Shown piece after piece: positions 8,720-18,044 of a stretch of 64,000 bases of DNA. The notes under the pieces are model-generated. The model did not search any database, was not told the origin of the DNA, and saw only the letters and a list, made by a program, of their open reading frames with translations. Origin of the DNA: a bacterium (GTDB taxonomy: Bacteria; Desulfobacterota; Binatia; Binatales; Binataceae); assembly GCA_014896235.1 (NCBI GenBank), contig JADBKU010000010.1, positions 42,341 to 106,340 on the forward strand, in the 5' to 3' direction. Within the stretch, counting starts at the first letter, position 1. Every line of letters begins with the position of its first letter. The position numbers and the translations under genes are program-made.

Positions 8720-9436
8720 TTGCGTGAAGAGATAGCCCGGCTGATGAGCCTGCAGTCCATCGATCGCGAACTGCGGGAGCTCGAGCAGACCTTGTCGTCG
8801 ATCGCCGGAAAAGTCGATTCCCTGCGCCAGGAGACCGAATCCTATCGCACCGAACTAACTCGCCTGACCGAAGAAGAACAGCACAGTGCGATCGAACGCC
8901 GCCGTCTCGAAAAGGAAATCGCCGAGGGCGAAGCGCGCATGCGCAACAAGCGGATGCGCATGAACCAGGTGCGCAGCGACAAGGAGTCGCTGGCAGTCAG
9001 CCACGAGCTCGACGCGCTGCGCGAAAACAATCAGCGGCTCGAAAGCGAGTTGCTCGCGCTGATGGAAGCGGCGGATCCGCGCACGGCGCGGATTCAGGAA
9101 TTGGGCGCGCTGATAGAGGCGAAGGCCGCCGAACTTTCGGCCGCCGAAAAGGATATCGCCGCGCAAGTCGAGGACCTGAAGGTGTCGATCGCCAAGCAAA
9201 AGGTCGATCGCGACCTCATGTCGCGCGAGATCGCGCCGCCGCTGCTGCAGCGCTACGAGATGATTTTCAGCCGCCGCGCCGGTATCGCCGTGTCCGAGGC
9301 GCGCGACGGAGCGTGTCAGGGCTGCCGGATGAAGTTGCCGCCGCAGCTTTTCAACGAAATCCAGAAGCATCTGCAGATTCATTTCTGTCCGAACTGCCAG
9401 CGGATTCTCTACTTCGACGCGGCGACGCGGGAGTAG
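8720..9436 (+). CDS. Coiled-coil protein with C4-type zinc ribbon
   Basis: A 238-residue protein. Residues 1-170 form a long antiparallel-type coiled coil rich in Glu, Arg and Leu heptads. The C terminus carries the zinc ribbon C-Q-G-C ... C-P-N-C, followed by RILYF, the hallmark of the widespread bacterial C4-type zinc-ribbon family (pfam zf-RING_7), often encoded near rnpB. Its role is not settled; nucleic-acid binding has been proposed for relatives. The start is poorly marked: GTG at 8720, or a downstream alternative. RNase P RNA follows directly. Confidence 0.88.
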   Translation: MREEIARLMSLQSIDRELRELEQTLSSIAGKVDSLRQETESYRTELTRLTEEEQHSAIERRRLEKEIAEGEARMRNKRMRMNQVRSDKESLAVSHELDALRENNQRLESELLALMEAADPRTARIQELGALIEAKAAELSAAEKDIAAQVEDLKVSIAKQKVDRDLMSREIAPPLLQRYEMIFSRRAGIAVSEARDGACQGCRMKLPPQLFNEIQKHLQIHFCPNCQRILYFDAATRE

Positions 9437-9465
9437 CGCGCGGGGCGCCGGCCGCCTTTTCCTGC

Positions 9466-9471
9466 TATAAT
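9466..9471 (+). promoter_or_regulatory. -10 element of the rnpB promoter
   Basis: A perfect TATAAT hexamer ends nine bases before the predicted RNase P RNA 5' end, the right distance for sigma70-type initiation. The -35 region 17 bp upstream (GGGCGC) is a poor match, as is common for stable-RNA promoters with GC-rich upstream DNA. Confidence 0.65.
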
Positions 9472-9479
9472 CGGCGGCA

Positions 9480-9823
9480 CCGGAGCGGGCCGGGCGACCG
9501 CCTCGTGAAAACGGGGAGGAAAGTCCGGGCTCCACAGGGCAGGGTGGCCGCTAACGGCGGCGCGGAGCGATCCGCGGAAAGTGGCACAGAAAACATACCG
9601 CCCGCATGGGTAAGGGTGAAAAGGCGGGGTAAGAGCCCACCGGCGCGCGAGCGATCGCGCGCGCACGCCAAACCCCACCCGGTGCAAGACCAAATAGGAG
9701 GGAGAGCGGCCCGCTCTCAATCCCTCGGGTATGGTCGCTGGAGCCGCCGAGCAATCGCGCGGCGCAGATGAATGGTCGCCGCCCGCGAGGGCACAGAACC
9801 CGGCTTACAGGCCCGCTCCGGTT
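9480..9823 (+). ncRNA. rnpB: RNase P RNA component, type A
   Basis: The catalytic RNA of RNase P, which removes tRNA 5' leaders. The ends pair as P1 (CCGGAGCGGGCC near 9480 with GGCCCGCTCCGG near 9810-9821). The universally conserved P4 halves are present: GAGGAAAGTCCGGGCTCC at about 9515-9532 and ACAGAACCCGGCTTACAG at 9793-9810. GGTAAGGGTGAAAAGG and the GTAAGAGCCCACCG block in between match the conserved CR-II/III region. A short T-run after P1 may end transcription. Confidence 0.96.
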
Positions 9824-9846
9824 TTCCCATGATTCGGGATTTGCGG

Positions 9847-11094
9847 CTAGGCGCGGCGCGCGGCGAGGCGTTTGCGGCCCGACGTGTCGCCACCCGCCGC
9901 CGCGATCTTCGCGTCAGCCAGAAAGCGGCGGCCCGCTATGCCGTCGGCGAGCATCGCGGCGATTCTGCCGAGCGCGCCCAAGTCGCGCACTCCCGCTTCA
10001 AGCTCCGGCGCCAGCACCAGCTCGACCCGCGCCGGCAGGGTCCGGGCGAAGGCGCTTACGCGTTCGATAATCGCGCGTTGATCCGCGCGATAATCTTCAA
10101 GATAAGCGGCCAGGTCCGCGACGCGGCTGTCATCCGCGCCGTCCGGACCGAGCGCCGCGCGTAGCGTTGCGATTTTCCGCAGATGCGGCGGCTCGCGCCG
10201 CGGCGCCTCGGCCAGCGCCCGATACGTTCGTTCGTCGAGAAACCGGTTAATCACGATCGCGCGCAGACGAAAGCCTTCGCGCGCCATCCGCTCGACCAGC
10301 GCGCGGGCCTCGATCAGCCGGTCGGCTTCGGGAGTGGTCACGAGCACGAAATTCGTCGTCGGCGCATGGAGCATCCCTTCGACCTTGCGGAACTGGTCGC
10401 CGATCGAGCCGGCGGCGCCCGCGAGCGCCGCGAAAAATTCGCCAATCGCAGCGAGCGCGCCGGCGCCGGCGAAGCGTTCGAGCTGGCTCGCGACGAACTG
10501 AGCGGCGCGGCCCGCCAGTCCGAGCAGGCCGCGGCCGGCCGCCGCTGACGGCGCAACCAGCCATCGCACGCCCTGCGAATCCAGCAATCGCACGAGATGG
10601 GCGGGGGCCTCGAGGAACTCGAATGCGTGCGCGGCGGGCGGAGTATCGACGACTTCGAGGTCGAAACGTCCGCTCGCGTGGAGATCGTAAAGTTGTTCCA
10701 GCGCGGCGTAGGCTTCGGCGCCCGCAAATTGTTCGGTCAGAGCGCGGTAGAAGGAGTTTTCGAGCACCCGTCGGCGCGTTTCCGGCGATTTGACGAAGCG
10801 CTCGATCAGGCCGTCCCAGGCGCCTTTGACGTCCAGCACCATCGCGGAGAGCCGCAGGTCCGGCGCAAGACCGGCGCGGCGCAGGCGGCGCGCGTCGAGC
10901 CTGGTCGGGCGCGCGCTCAGCCGTTCCAGGCCCAGCGCGTCGCGCAGCCGCCGCGCGGGATCGACGGTGATCACGCCGGTGTCGAGGCCGGATTCGGCGG
11001 CGGCCAGCGCGAGCGCCGCGGCGATAGTCGTTTTGCCGACTCCGCCCGTGCCGAGCATCACAAGCGTCGCGCCCTTGCTGAACAGTTGCTTCAC
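9847..11094 (-). CDS. ArsA/GET3 family ATPase
   Basis: A 415-residue P-loop ATPase. The deviant Walker A GTGGVGKTTIAAALAL is near residue 16, TVDPARRLRDALG follows as switch I, and FDLEVVDTPPAAHAFEFLEAP is the Walker B/switch II region with the DTPP motif. It has one ATPase domain, as in GET3 and many bacterial paralogues, rather than the tandem arrangement of ArsA. No arsB, arsD or arsR gene is near, so an arsenite pump role is not supported; bacterial single-domain members are of uncertain function, possibly substrate targeting. It converges on rnpB with a gap of about 20 bp. Confidence 0.85.
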   Translation of the reverse strand: MKQLFSKGATLVMLGTGGVGKTTIAAALALAAAESGLDTGVITVDPARRLRDALGLERLSARPTRLDARRLRRAGLAPDLRLSAMVLDVKGAWDGLIERFVKSPETRRRVLENSFYRALTEQFAGAEAYAALEQLYDLHASGRFDLEVVDTPPAAHAFEFLEAPAHLVRLLDSQGVRWLVAPSAAAGRGLLGLAGRAAQFVASQLERFAGAGALAAIGEFFAALAGAAGSIGDQFRKVEGMLHAPTTNFVLVTTPEADRLIEARALVERMAREGFRLRAIVINRFLDERTYRALAEAPRREPPHLRKIATLRAALGPDGADDSRVADLAAYLEDYRADQRAIIERVSAFARTLPARVELVLAPELEAGVRDLGALGRIAAMLADGIAGRRFLADAKIAAAGGDTSGRKRLAARRA

Positions 11095-11229
11095 GAAACC
11101 TCGAACTCGCGTCCGTGCGCAACGATAGCATCGCGCGCCGCCTCAAGCATTCATGTTGCCTGCAATTTTCTTGTGGAAAACCGGATCGCCGCGGGTTACG
11201 GCGCGCAGGCTTAGCAAGTAAAATGATAA

Positions 11230-12651
11230 GTGGGCTTGGCGCCAATGTTATTGCCTGTATTACTTGCCGCAAACCTGACTCTGACCGCTGTTGTTGTGGT
11301 GCTGGTGTTCGCCTTCCGGGCGCGCACTGGAGCCGATCCGTTGATTGTCGGGGAGCGGATTGAAGGCAGGATTGGCAAGGTTGAGGAGACGCTGCTCGAA
11401 CGCTTTGCCGGCGTTCAGGCGGATATGGCGCAGCGCCTTGAAAACGCCAAGGGCGATCTCAGGCAGGAAATCGCCGACCGGCTCGCGCGCGCATTCTCCG
11501 ACATGCGGGAGGCGGTTGAAGGGCAGTTGAAGGAGGGTCGTTCCGAGCAATCGGCGACGCTCAAGGATGCGCTTGGCCAACTGGAGGGTCGCGTTAACGA
11601 CCTCCGGCGCGCGACTGAAGAGCGGCTCGAAGGTTTCGCGGACAAGCAGGCTGGGTCGCTGGGCGAGGCGCGCCGCGAGTTGAGCGACGCGCTCGCGAAA
11701 AACGAGAAATCCCTGCGACAGCAATTGATATCGGTTTCCGAGCAGACTGAAAAAAGGCTCGAGGTGATTCGCGGGGTGGTCGACGGAAAGCTCGCCGAAA
11801 TCAGCGGACAGGTATCGGCGAAGCTCGAAGAGAATATTAAAGAGGGCTTCAAGCAATTCGAGAAAGTGCAGGAGCATCTGAAGGCGGCGGAGGAGCAGCT
11901 GCGCAACGTCAATACGATCGGCTCTTCAATCAACGATTTGAACAATCTGCTGAAACTGCCGCATCTGCGTGGCCGTTTCGGCGAGGCGAGTTTGGAGCGG
12001 TTGCTCGAAGATTTCCTGCCGGCGCATATGTATGAATTACAGGCTCCGGCGGGCGAAAACGGACAGGGGCGCGCCGACGCGATAATCAAGTTTCCCGAAC
12101 GCAACCTTCCGATTGACGCGAAATTTCCGCGCGAGCAGGTATTGCCGCTCTTCGAAAGCGCCGATCCTTCACAACTGGCCGCCGCGCGCGAGCAGTTTGC
12201 CCGTGTAATCAAGGAGCAGGCACGCCGCATCGCGGGCTATATCCATCCTGAAAACGGCACTACTGACATGGCGTTGATGTACCTGCCGAGCGAAACGCTC
12301 TACATGGAGGCGGTGCTGAACAGCGAACTCAGCGAATGGCTCAACAGTCAGAAGATTTTCCCGGTTTCGCCCAATACGTTGATCGTTACGCTTCAATCGA
12401 TCCAAATGGTTTTCAAGATGTATGAGTTCGCCAAGAATTTCGAAAAGGCGACGCAAGAACTCGCGCGTGCGCAAAAGTCATTCGGCTATTTCGAGCAGCG
12501 ATTCGAAGATATTGGAAAGTCGTTGGGCAAAGCGCAGGACGCCTATGGCAAGGCGCGCGACCATCTGGGGAGGTATCGTCGGCGCGTGACCGATCTTACT
12601 GGCGAACCGGTTCCTGAACTTGAAGGGCCTGCAAGCGGCGAAGAGGATTGA
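11230..12651 (+). CDS. rmuC: DNA recombination protein RmuC homologue
   Basis: A 473-residue protein with an N-terminal transmembrane helix (LLPVLLAANLTLTAVVVVLVFAF), a long coiled coil to about residue 235, and the C-terminal RmuC domain. That domain shows GRFGEASLERLLEDFLP, PIDAKFPREQVLPL and ALMYLPSETLYMEAVLN, the nuclease-fold core of the family. RmuC limits inversions between short inverted repeats. GTG 11230 gives the longest frame; ATG 11245 starts right at the membrane helix and is equally plausible. It converges with the next gene across a 9-bp gap. Confidence 0.9.
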   Translation: MGLAPMLLPVLLAANLTLTAVVVVLVFAFRARTGADPLIVGERIEGRIGKVEETLLERFAGVQADMAQRLENAKGDLRQEIADRLARAFSDMREAVEGQLKEGRSEQSATLKDALGQLEGRVNDLRRATEERLEGFADKQAGSLGEARRELSDALAKNEKSLRQQLISVSEQTEKRLEVIRGVVDGKLAEISGQVSAKLEENIKEGFKQFEKVQEHLKAAEEQLRNVNTIGSSINDLNNLLKLPHLRGRFGEASLERLLEDFLPAHMYELQAPAGENGQGRADAIIKFPERNLPIDAKFPREQVLPLFESADPSQLAAAREQFARVIKEQARRIAGYIHPENGTTDMALMYLPSETLYMEAVLNSELSEWLNSQKIFPVSPNTLIVTLQSIQMVFKMYEFAKNFEKATQELARAQKSFGYFEQRFEDIGKSLGKAQDAYGKARDHLGRYRRRVTDLTGEPVPELEGPASGEED

Positions 12652-12660
12652 CGCGCGACT

Positions 12661-13875
12661 CTACTCCGTTTCGACGTTCGAGGGGGCGGGCGGTTTGAGC
12701 TGGCTGCGCTCGCGGCCCTCGGCGATCCATGCCTCGACTTCGCGCCGTTCGTGAACCAGGAAATTCGCTACCGCGCGCTTCAGGCCCGGATGCGCGACGT
12801 AGTGCATGCTGCGCGTGAAGGCCGGATCGAAACCGCGCAGCCATTTGTATTCGCCGCCGGCGCCCGGCTCGAAACGCGCGTTGCCGCGCGCGATGCAGTG
12901 CTCGATCGCGGCGTAATAGCAGACATTGAAATGCAGAAAGCGCACTTCCTCGAACGCGCCCCAGTAGCGGCCGTAGAGGACGCCCGCTTTTTCGACGTTG
13001 AAGGTGCCGGCAATCAATTCGCCGCCGCGGTAGGCGCAAACGAAACACAGATGGCGGCGAAAGTTCTCGCGCATCAGGTCGAAAAACTGGCGCGTCAGGT
13101 ACTGCCGGCCCCAGTACAGCTTTTCGATCGTCGATAGGTAGATCTTGAACATCGCGGCAAAGGCGGCGTCGGGAATTTCGCCGTCGCGGAGCGCGCGAAT
13201 CTCGATGCCCTGTTCCGCCAGCGCCGCCCGTTCGTGGCGCACGGCGTACCGGCGCTTGCTTTTGAGCTGCGCAAGGTAATCGTCGAAAGATGCGTAGCCG
13301 CCATTTTGCCAGTGGTACTGATAGCCGAGGCGTTCCATGAAGCCGAGTTCGCCGAGCGTCTGGGCTTCATCCGGCGCGCAGAAATTGACATGGACAGACG
13401 AGAGCCGGTTGTCGTCGCAGAGCCTGATCAACGCGCGGCCGAGCGCGCGCACGATCGTCGGCCGATCGGCGCCCGGCGCGGCTAGAAAGCGCCGTCCGGT
13501 ATGGGGCGTGAAGGGGACGCCCGCGAGCAGCTTCGGATAATATTTCAGCCCGGACCGCTCGGCCGCGTCGGCCCATCCGTGATCGAAGACAAATTCGCCC
13601 TGGCTGTGGCTCTTCAGATAAAGCGGGCACGCGCCGGCGATGCGCCGTTGCGGGCCGAGCCGCAAAACCAGATGGCAAGGCGCCCATCCGGTGGCGCGCA
13701 CCGCGCTCTTCGACTCTTCCATCGCCGCGAGCCAATCCCAGTCGAGGAAGGGCGAGTCGTCGGGCGCGAGCAGGCCGTTCCAGTCGTCGCGAGGAATATC
13801 GGTCAGACGGTCGTGGACCGAAATTTCGACTTCGTTCGCCGCCGGCGATTTGGCTTTGTCGCTTTTCGACGTCAT
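12661..13875 (-). CDS. Peptidoglycan-biosynthesis-like GNAT (DUF482/FemAB-like) protein
   Basis: A 404-residue protein of the FemAB/GNAT-fold group formerly called DUF482. Marker segments are SPFLDWDWLAAMEES near the N terminus, HVNFCAPDE, LKSKRRYAVRHERAAL in the middle and CYYAAIEHCIARGNARFEPGAGGEYKWLRGF near the C terminus. Family members are annotated as N-acyltransferases; the acceptor is unknown and a peptidoglycan role is inherited by similarity only. ATG 13875 is chosen over upstream frame-open alternatives because the family-like sequence begins just after it. Confidence 0.8.
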   Translation of the reverse strand: MTSKSDKAKSPAANEVEISVHDRLTDIPRDDWNGLLAPDDSPFLDWDWLAAMEESKSAVRATGWAPCHLVLRLGPQRRIAGACPLYLKSHSQGEFVFDHGWADAAERSGLKYYPKLLAGVPFTPHTGRRFLAAPGADRPTIVRALGRALIRLCDDNRLSSVHVNFCAPDEAQTLGELGFMERLGYQYHWQNGGYASFDDYLAQLKSKRRYAVRHERAALAEQGIEIRALRDGEIPDAAFAAMFKIYLSTIEKLYWGRQYLTRQFFDLMRENFRRHLCFVCAYRGGELIAGTFNVEKAGVLYGRYWGAFEEVRFLHFNVCYYAAIEHCIARGNARFEPGAGGEYKWLRGFDPAFTRSMHYVAHPGLKRAVANFLVHERREVEAWIAEGRERSQLKPPAPSNVETE

Positions 13876-13963
13876 TTCGCGGACGCGTCGGCGCCGGTGC
13901 AATCGAGCTTAGTCGGCGCGCCGCGCTGAGCAAAGCGCGCAGTTCGCAGGGCCGTTCCGGCGA

Positions 13964-15049
13964 TCATCGGGGCGGCAGCAAGCGCTTTTCCTGCATCCGC
14001 GCGAACCACTTATGGAACATGTCCTCGGTGTCGATGCAGTCGTGAAAACCGTACTGGCGGGCCTTAATCGTGCTGACGATCACGGGCGCGGCGTCGGCGC
14101 CGAAGGCGAAGACCGAGTCGGCGAATTCGAACGATTCGCCCACGAACGCATTCATGTCCGCGGGCGCCGCGAGGCGGTATTTCGCGACGATCGCCGCCCA
14201 TTCGGCCGCCCGCTTCGGCATTTCGACCTGCAACCGCATCGGGATGTCCGGACCCGGCTTCATTCCGAGCGCATCGGCGATCGCGGGCCACACATCTTTC
14301 CACACGAAGACGTCGCCGTTGGCGATGTTGAAGATTTCGTTGGCGCAGCGCGGTTCCGTCGCCGCCCATTGCATCGCGCGCGCCAGCAAGTCGGCGTCAA
14401 CCGCCTCGAAGACGAACGGTTTTCCGCCGGGAAAGGCGAGCGGCTGTCCGGCCTCCTTAAGCAAGGCGGCATATACCCCGATCGCCGGAATCACATTGAG
14501 ATTGCCGCCGATCGCTTCTCCGACGACGAGTTGCGGGCGCAGGATCGTCCAGTTCCAGCGCTGGCCGGCCTGTTTGGCGCGCAAGTAGTCCTCCTGCAGC
14601 CAGTAGAAATTTTCGTGCTGATGGCGGGGGTTGCGCTCGCGAGCCGGAATCGGTATCGGACCGAGATGAGCGCCGTAGGCCTTGGTGCCCTGCAGCAGGG
14701 TAACGTGACGCAGATTTTTGGCGGCGGCGCTGAGCGGCTCGAACAGGTTCCGCAGCATCGTGCGGTTGGTTTCCATCTGATCGCGATCGCGCCATCCTTG
14801 AATCAAATTGGGCTTTTCGTAGAGCGCGGCGTAAGCGAGATGCGTCACGTCGTGCATCGCGCCGAAGACCTCGGCGCAGCGGGCGGCGTCAGTCAAATCG
14901 ACCGACACAAAGCGCGCGTTCGGCACGTCGGCGGGAATTCGCCGCGAAACGCCGATTACCTCCCAATCCGGCAGCGACGAAAAATGACGCACAGCGGCGT
15001 AACCGACGAGACCGGTCGCTCCGGCGACGAGAATCCTGTTGCGGGCCAT
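13964..15049 (-). CDS. PRISE-like SDR (progesterone 5-beta-reductase / iridoid synthase family)
   Basis: A 361-residue extended short-chain dehydrogenase. NAD(P) binding is at ILVAGATGLVGYAAV (residues 5-19). GVSRR after strand 2 gives the arginines expected for NADPH. LLQGTKAYG carries the K of the atypical active site, HENFYWLQEDYL carries the Y, and WTILRPQLVVG follows. This arrangement (Lys in TGxKxY, Tyr in FYxxED) fits the PRISE group, which reduces the C=C bond of enones, rather than the classical YxxxK set. The frame is open for 99 codons upstream of ATG 15049, but that stretch does not look like SDR sequence. Confidence 0.78.
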   Translation of the reverse strand: MARNRILVAGATGLVGYAAVRHFSSLPDWEVIGVSRRIPADVPNARFVSVDLTDAARCAEVFGAMHDVTHLAYAALYEKPNLIQGWRDRDQMETNRTMLRNLFEPLSAAAKNLRHVTLLQGTKAYGAHLGPIPIPARERNPRHQHENFYWLQEDYLRAKQAGQRWNWTILRPQLVVGEAIGGNLNVIPAIGVYAALLKEAGQPLAFPGGKPFVFEAVDADLLARAMQWAATEPRCANEIFNIANGDVFVWKDVWPAIADALGMKPGPDIPMRLQVEMPKRAAEWAAIVAKYRLAAPADMNAFVGESFEFADSVFAFGADAAPVIVSTIKARQYGFHDCIDTEDMFHKWFARMQEKRLLPPR

Positions 15050-15166
15050 CGCGAGACACCTCGCAGCGAATCGTAGAACGGCGCCGCGGCGAGTTAAAGC
15101 CGAAGCGCGTGTTCGGCGAGGTTCGCTGGAATTCGCGTCCGGTCCGAACGCGCAGGATCGCCGTGC

Positions 15167-15192
15167 TTGACGAATGCGTTTTCTGGTAAAAT
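15167..15192 (+). promoter_or_regulatory. Candidate promoter of clpS-clpA
   Basis: TTGACG at 15167-15172 and TAAAAT at 15187-15192, with TGG directly before the -10 (extended -10). The 14-bp spacer is short for a sigma70 promoter, so the extended -10 may be the real determinant. It lies 32 bp before clpS. Confidence 0.45.
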
Positions 15193-15224
15193 AGAGGCGA
15201 GGATCGAAAGCGAGCGGCGAGCGG

Positions 15225-15602
15225 ATGGATGACGACGCGAAAATCCTGAACCCTGCGGCGCGCATGCGCGACGGCGCGGGGTCGAACGGCGGCGGCGACC
15301 AGGGCGGGATTGTGACCGAGCGGCGCACGCGCGAGCAAACGCGCACGAAGCGTCCGCCGCTCTATAAATGCATCCTGCTCAACGACGATTACACGCCGAT
15401 GGAGTTCGTCGTCGAAATCCTGAAATCGATATTCCACAAGCCGCACGCCGAAGCGACGCGGATCATGCTGCACGTGCATCAGAACGGGATGGGCGTGGCG
15501 GGGATTTATCCGTACGAAATCGCCGAGACGAAAATCAAGACCGTTGAAGAGCTGGCGCGCGAAAACCAGTTTCCGCTCAAGTGCGTGATGGAGAAGGAGT
15601 GA
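15225..15602 (+). CDS. clpS: ATP-dependent Clp protease adaptor ClpS
   Basis: A 125-residue adaptor that delivers N-degron substrates to ClpAP. The core is PLYKCILLNDDYTPMEFVV, followed by the HxP...A motif region (FHKPHAEATRIMLHVHQNGMGVAGIYPYEIAETK) and the end FPLKCVMEKE. The D-D-x-T-x-M pocket residues for the N-degron are present. The first 45 residues are a Gly/Arg-rich extension longer than in E. coli. It is 66 bp upstream of clpA and surely co-transcribed. Confidence 0.95.
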   Translation: MDDDAKILNPAARMRDGAGSNGGGDQGGIVTERRTREQTRTKRPPLYKCILLNDDYTPMEFVVEILKSIFHKPHAEATRIMLHVHQNGMGVAGIYPYEIAETKIKTVEELARENQFPLKCVMEKE

Positions 15603-15668
15603 ATCGCGCCGCCCGCCGCGCCCCGGCAAGCCGGCGCGGGCGGAGCGGACGCGACCAATGAGGCCGCG

Positions 15669-18005
15669 ATGCCATCATCAGGCGTGATGATCAGCCGCGA
15701 ACTGCAGATAACGCTGCAGCTTGCGATGACCGAGGCGCTCAACCGGCGCCACGAATACGTATGCCTGGAGCATCTGCTGTACGCGATGCTGCATGACGTG
15801 ACGACGAGCAACGTGCTCAAGCATTGCGGCGCCAACCTGGAGGCGCTGCGCAAACAATTGCAGGCGTACCTCGACGACGAGCTGGAGCGGCTGCCGCGCG
15901 GCGAAAACCTGCAGCCGCATTACGCGTCCGGTGTGCAGCGCGCGCTGCAGCGGGCGGCGCTGCATGCGCAATCGGCGGGCAAAACCGAAATCAACGGGTC
16001 GCAGGTGCTGGTCGCAATGTTTCATGAGACCGAATCGCACGCGATCCGGCTGCTGGAAGAGCAGGGCGTGACCCGTTTCGACGCGATCAATTTCATTTCG
16101 CACGGCGTCTCGAAAGCGGGCGCGGACGAAGATCGCGAAGTGCGCGGCGCGGGCGAAGAGGAAGATCACGATCATGACGGCGACGCTGAAGCCGGCGCGG
16201 AAGGCGACGAAGGCGCGCCCAAGCTGTCGCCGGCGAAGGCGCTCAAGACCTACGCGGTCAATCTCAACGCGCGGGCGCGCGAGGGAAAGATCGATCCGCT
16301 GATTGGTCGCGAGCGCGAAATCGAACGCGCGATTCACGTCCTGTTGCGGCGGCGCAAGAACAATCCCGTGTTCGTGGGCGAAGCGGGCGTGGGCAAAACC
16401 GCCCTGGCCGAAGGATTGGCGCTGGCGATTCACGAGGGGCGCGTGCCGCCCGCGCTGAAAGAGGTGGAGATTTTCGCGCTCGACATGGGCGCGCTGCTGG
16501 CCGGCACCCGGTTTCGGGGAGACTTTGAGCAGCGGCTCAAGGCCGTCATCAAGGCCGCCAGCGGCAATCCGCGGATCGTGCTGTTTATCGACGAGATCCA
16601 CACGATCGTGGGCGCCGGATCGGCGTCGGGTTCGACGATGGACGCGTCGAACCTGCTCAAGCCGGCGCTGGCGTCGGGCGACCTGCGTTGTATCGGCTCG
16701 ACCACCTACCAGGAATACAAGCGCTCGTTCGACCGCGACAAGGCGCTGGCGCGGCGATTTCAGCGGATCGACGTGCAGGAGCCGACGCGCGAAGAGGCCG
16801 TGCAGATTCTTAACGGCCTCAAGGCGCAATACGAAAAGCATCATAACGTGCGCTACACCGCGCCCGCGATCCGCGCGGCGGTGGAGCTTTCGGCGCGCTA
16901 TATCAACGATCGCTATTTGCCGGACAAGGCGATCGACGTGATGGACGAAGCCGGCGTCGCCGCCCATCTGCGCGCCAAACACGGCGAAACGATCACGGTC
17001 GGCGCGCGCGACGCGGAACGCACGGTTGCGCGGATGGCGAAAATTCCGGAACGGACTGTGTCGTCGTCCGATCGCGCGCGCCTGCAAAATCTGGAAACCG
17101 ACCTCAAGGAGGCGGTGTTCGGGCAGGACGCGGCGATCGCGGCCGTATGCCGGGCGATCAAGCTCGCGCGCTCGGGACTGGCGCATCCCGATCGTCCGGT
17201 CGGCGCTTTTCTTTTCGCGGGACCGACCGGCGTGGGCAAGACCGAGGTCGCGCGCCAGCTCGCGAAGACGATGGGCGTCGAATTCATCCGCTTCGACATG
17301 AGCGAGTACATGGAGCGGCATACGGTGTCGCGGCTGATCGGCGCGCCGCCGGGATATGTCGGGTTCGACCAGGGCGGATTGTTGACCGACGCGATCAACA
17401 AAACGCCGCATTGCGTGCTGCTGCTGGACGAAATCGAAAAGGCGCATCCGGATCTGTTCAATATCCTGCTGCAGGTGATGGACCACGCCACCTTGACCGA
17501 CAACAATGGGCGCAAGGCGGACTTTCGCAACGTGGTGATCGTGATGACGACCAACGCCGGGGCGCAGGAATTGTCGCGCGCGATGATCGGCTTCGGCACG
17601 GACGTGGCGACGGGATCGCCGCGCGCGGTGATCGATCGGATGTTCGCGCCGGAATTCCGCAACCGGCTTTCCGCGATAATCGAGTTCGCGCCGCTGCCGC
17701 CGCCGGTGATCGAGCGCGTGGTCGACAAATTCGTCGGCGAGCTTGCGGAGCGGCTGGCCGCCAACCGGGTGACGATCGAGGTGTCGCCGGCGGCGCGCAA
17801 ATGGCTGGCGGAGAAGGGCTACGACACGCGCTTCGGCGCCCGCCCGCTGCATCGGCTGATCGAAAACGAAATCGCGCGGCCGCTCGCGGACGAATTGCTG
17901 TTCGGCCGGCTGGCGAAGGGCGGCAAGGTCAGGGTCGATCTCGACGGCGACAAGCTGGCCTTCGATTACGAAACCGCGGGCGCCGCGTCCGCGGTTTCGG
18001 CGTGA
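15669..18005 (+). CDS. clpA: ATP-dependent Clp protease ATP-binding subunit ClpA
   Basis: A 778-residue double-AAA+ unfoldase. It has an N-terminal ClpS-binding double repeat (residues 1-145), an acidic linker with EEEDHDHDGDAEAG, AAA-1 with GEAGVGKTA (about 240) and LFIDEIHT, and AAA-2 with GPTGVGKTE (about 518) and LLLDEIEKAHPD (about 584). MIGFGT near residue 638 matches the IGF/IGL loop that docks on ClpP. No M-domain separates the AAA modules, which distinguishes ClpA from ClpB/ClpC. It follows clpS; clpP is not in the window. Confidence 0.96.
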   Translation: MPSSGVMISRELQITLQLAMTEALNRRHEYVCLEHLLYAMLHDVTTSNVLKHCGANLEALRKQLQAYLDDELERLPRGENLQPHYASGVQRALQRAALHAQSAGKTEINGSQVLVAMFHETESHAIRLLEEQGVTRFDAINFISHGVSKAGADEDREVRGAGEEEDHDHDGDAEAGAEGDEGAPKLSPAKALKTYAVNLNARAREGKIDPLIGREREIERAIHVLLRRRKNNPVFVGEAGVGKTALAEGLALAIHEGRVPPALKEVEIFALDMGALLAGTRFRGDFEQRLKAVIKAASGNPRIVLFIDEIHTIVGAGSASGSTMDASNLLKPALASGDLRCIGSTTYQEYKRSFDRDKALARRFQRIDVQEPTREEAVQILNGLKAQYEKHHNVRYTAPAIRAAVELSARYINDRYLPDKAIDVMDEAGVAAHLRAKHGETITVGARDAERTVARMAKIPERTVSSSDRARLQNLETDLKEAVFGQDAAIAAVCRAIKLARSGLAHPDRPVGAFLFAGPTGVGKTEVARQLAKTMGVEFIRFDMSEYMERHTVSRLIGAPPGYVGFDQGGLLTDAINKTPHCVLLLDEIEKAHPDLFNILLQVMDHATLTDNNGRKADFRNVVIVMTTNAGAQELSRAMIGFGTDVATGSPRAVIDRMFAPEFRNRLSAIIEFAPLPPPVIERVVDKFVGELAERLAANRVTIEVSPAARKWLAEKGYDTRFGARPLHRLIENEIARPLADELLFGRLAKGGKVRVDLDGDKLAFDYETAGAASAVSA

Positions 18006-18044
18006 AGCCGCCGCCACGGCGGCCAATCAAGTCCGCGAGTCAAG

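Noticed and set aside
9847..11094. Arsenite pump ATPase as part of an arsenic-resistance operon
   Set aside because: Only one ATPase domain and no arsB, arsC, arsD or arsR nearby; the family name alone does not justify the function.
15678..18026. A 782-codon open frame on the minus strand opposite clpA
   Set aside because: It is a mirror of clpA in GC-rich DNA. Its translation is arginine/histidine-rich without domains, and clpA has every expected motif.
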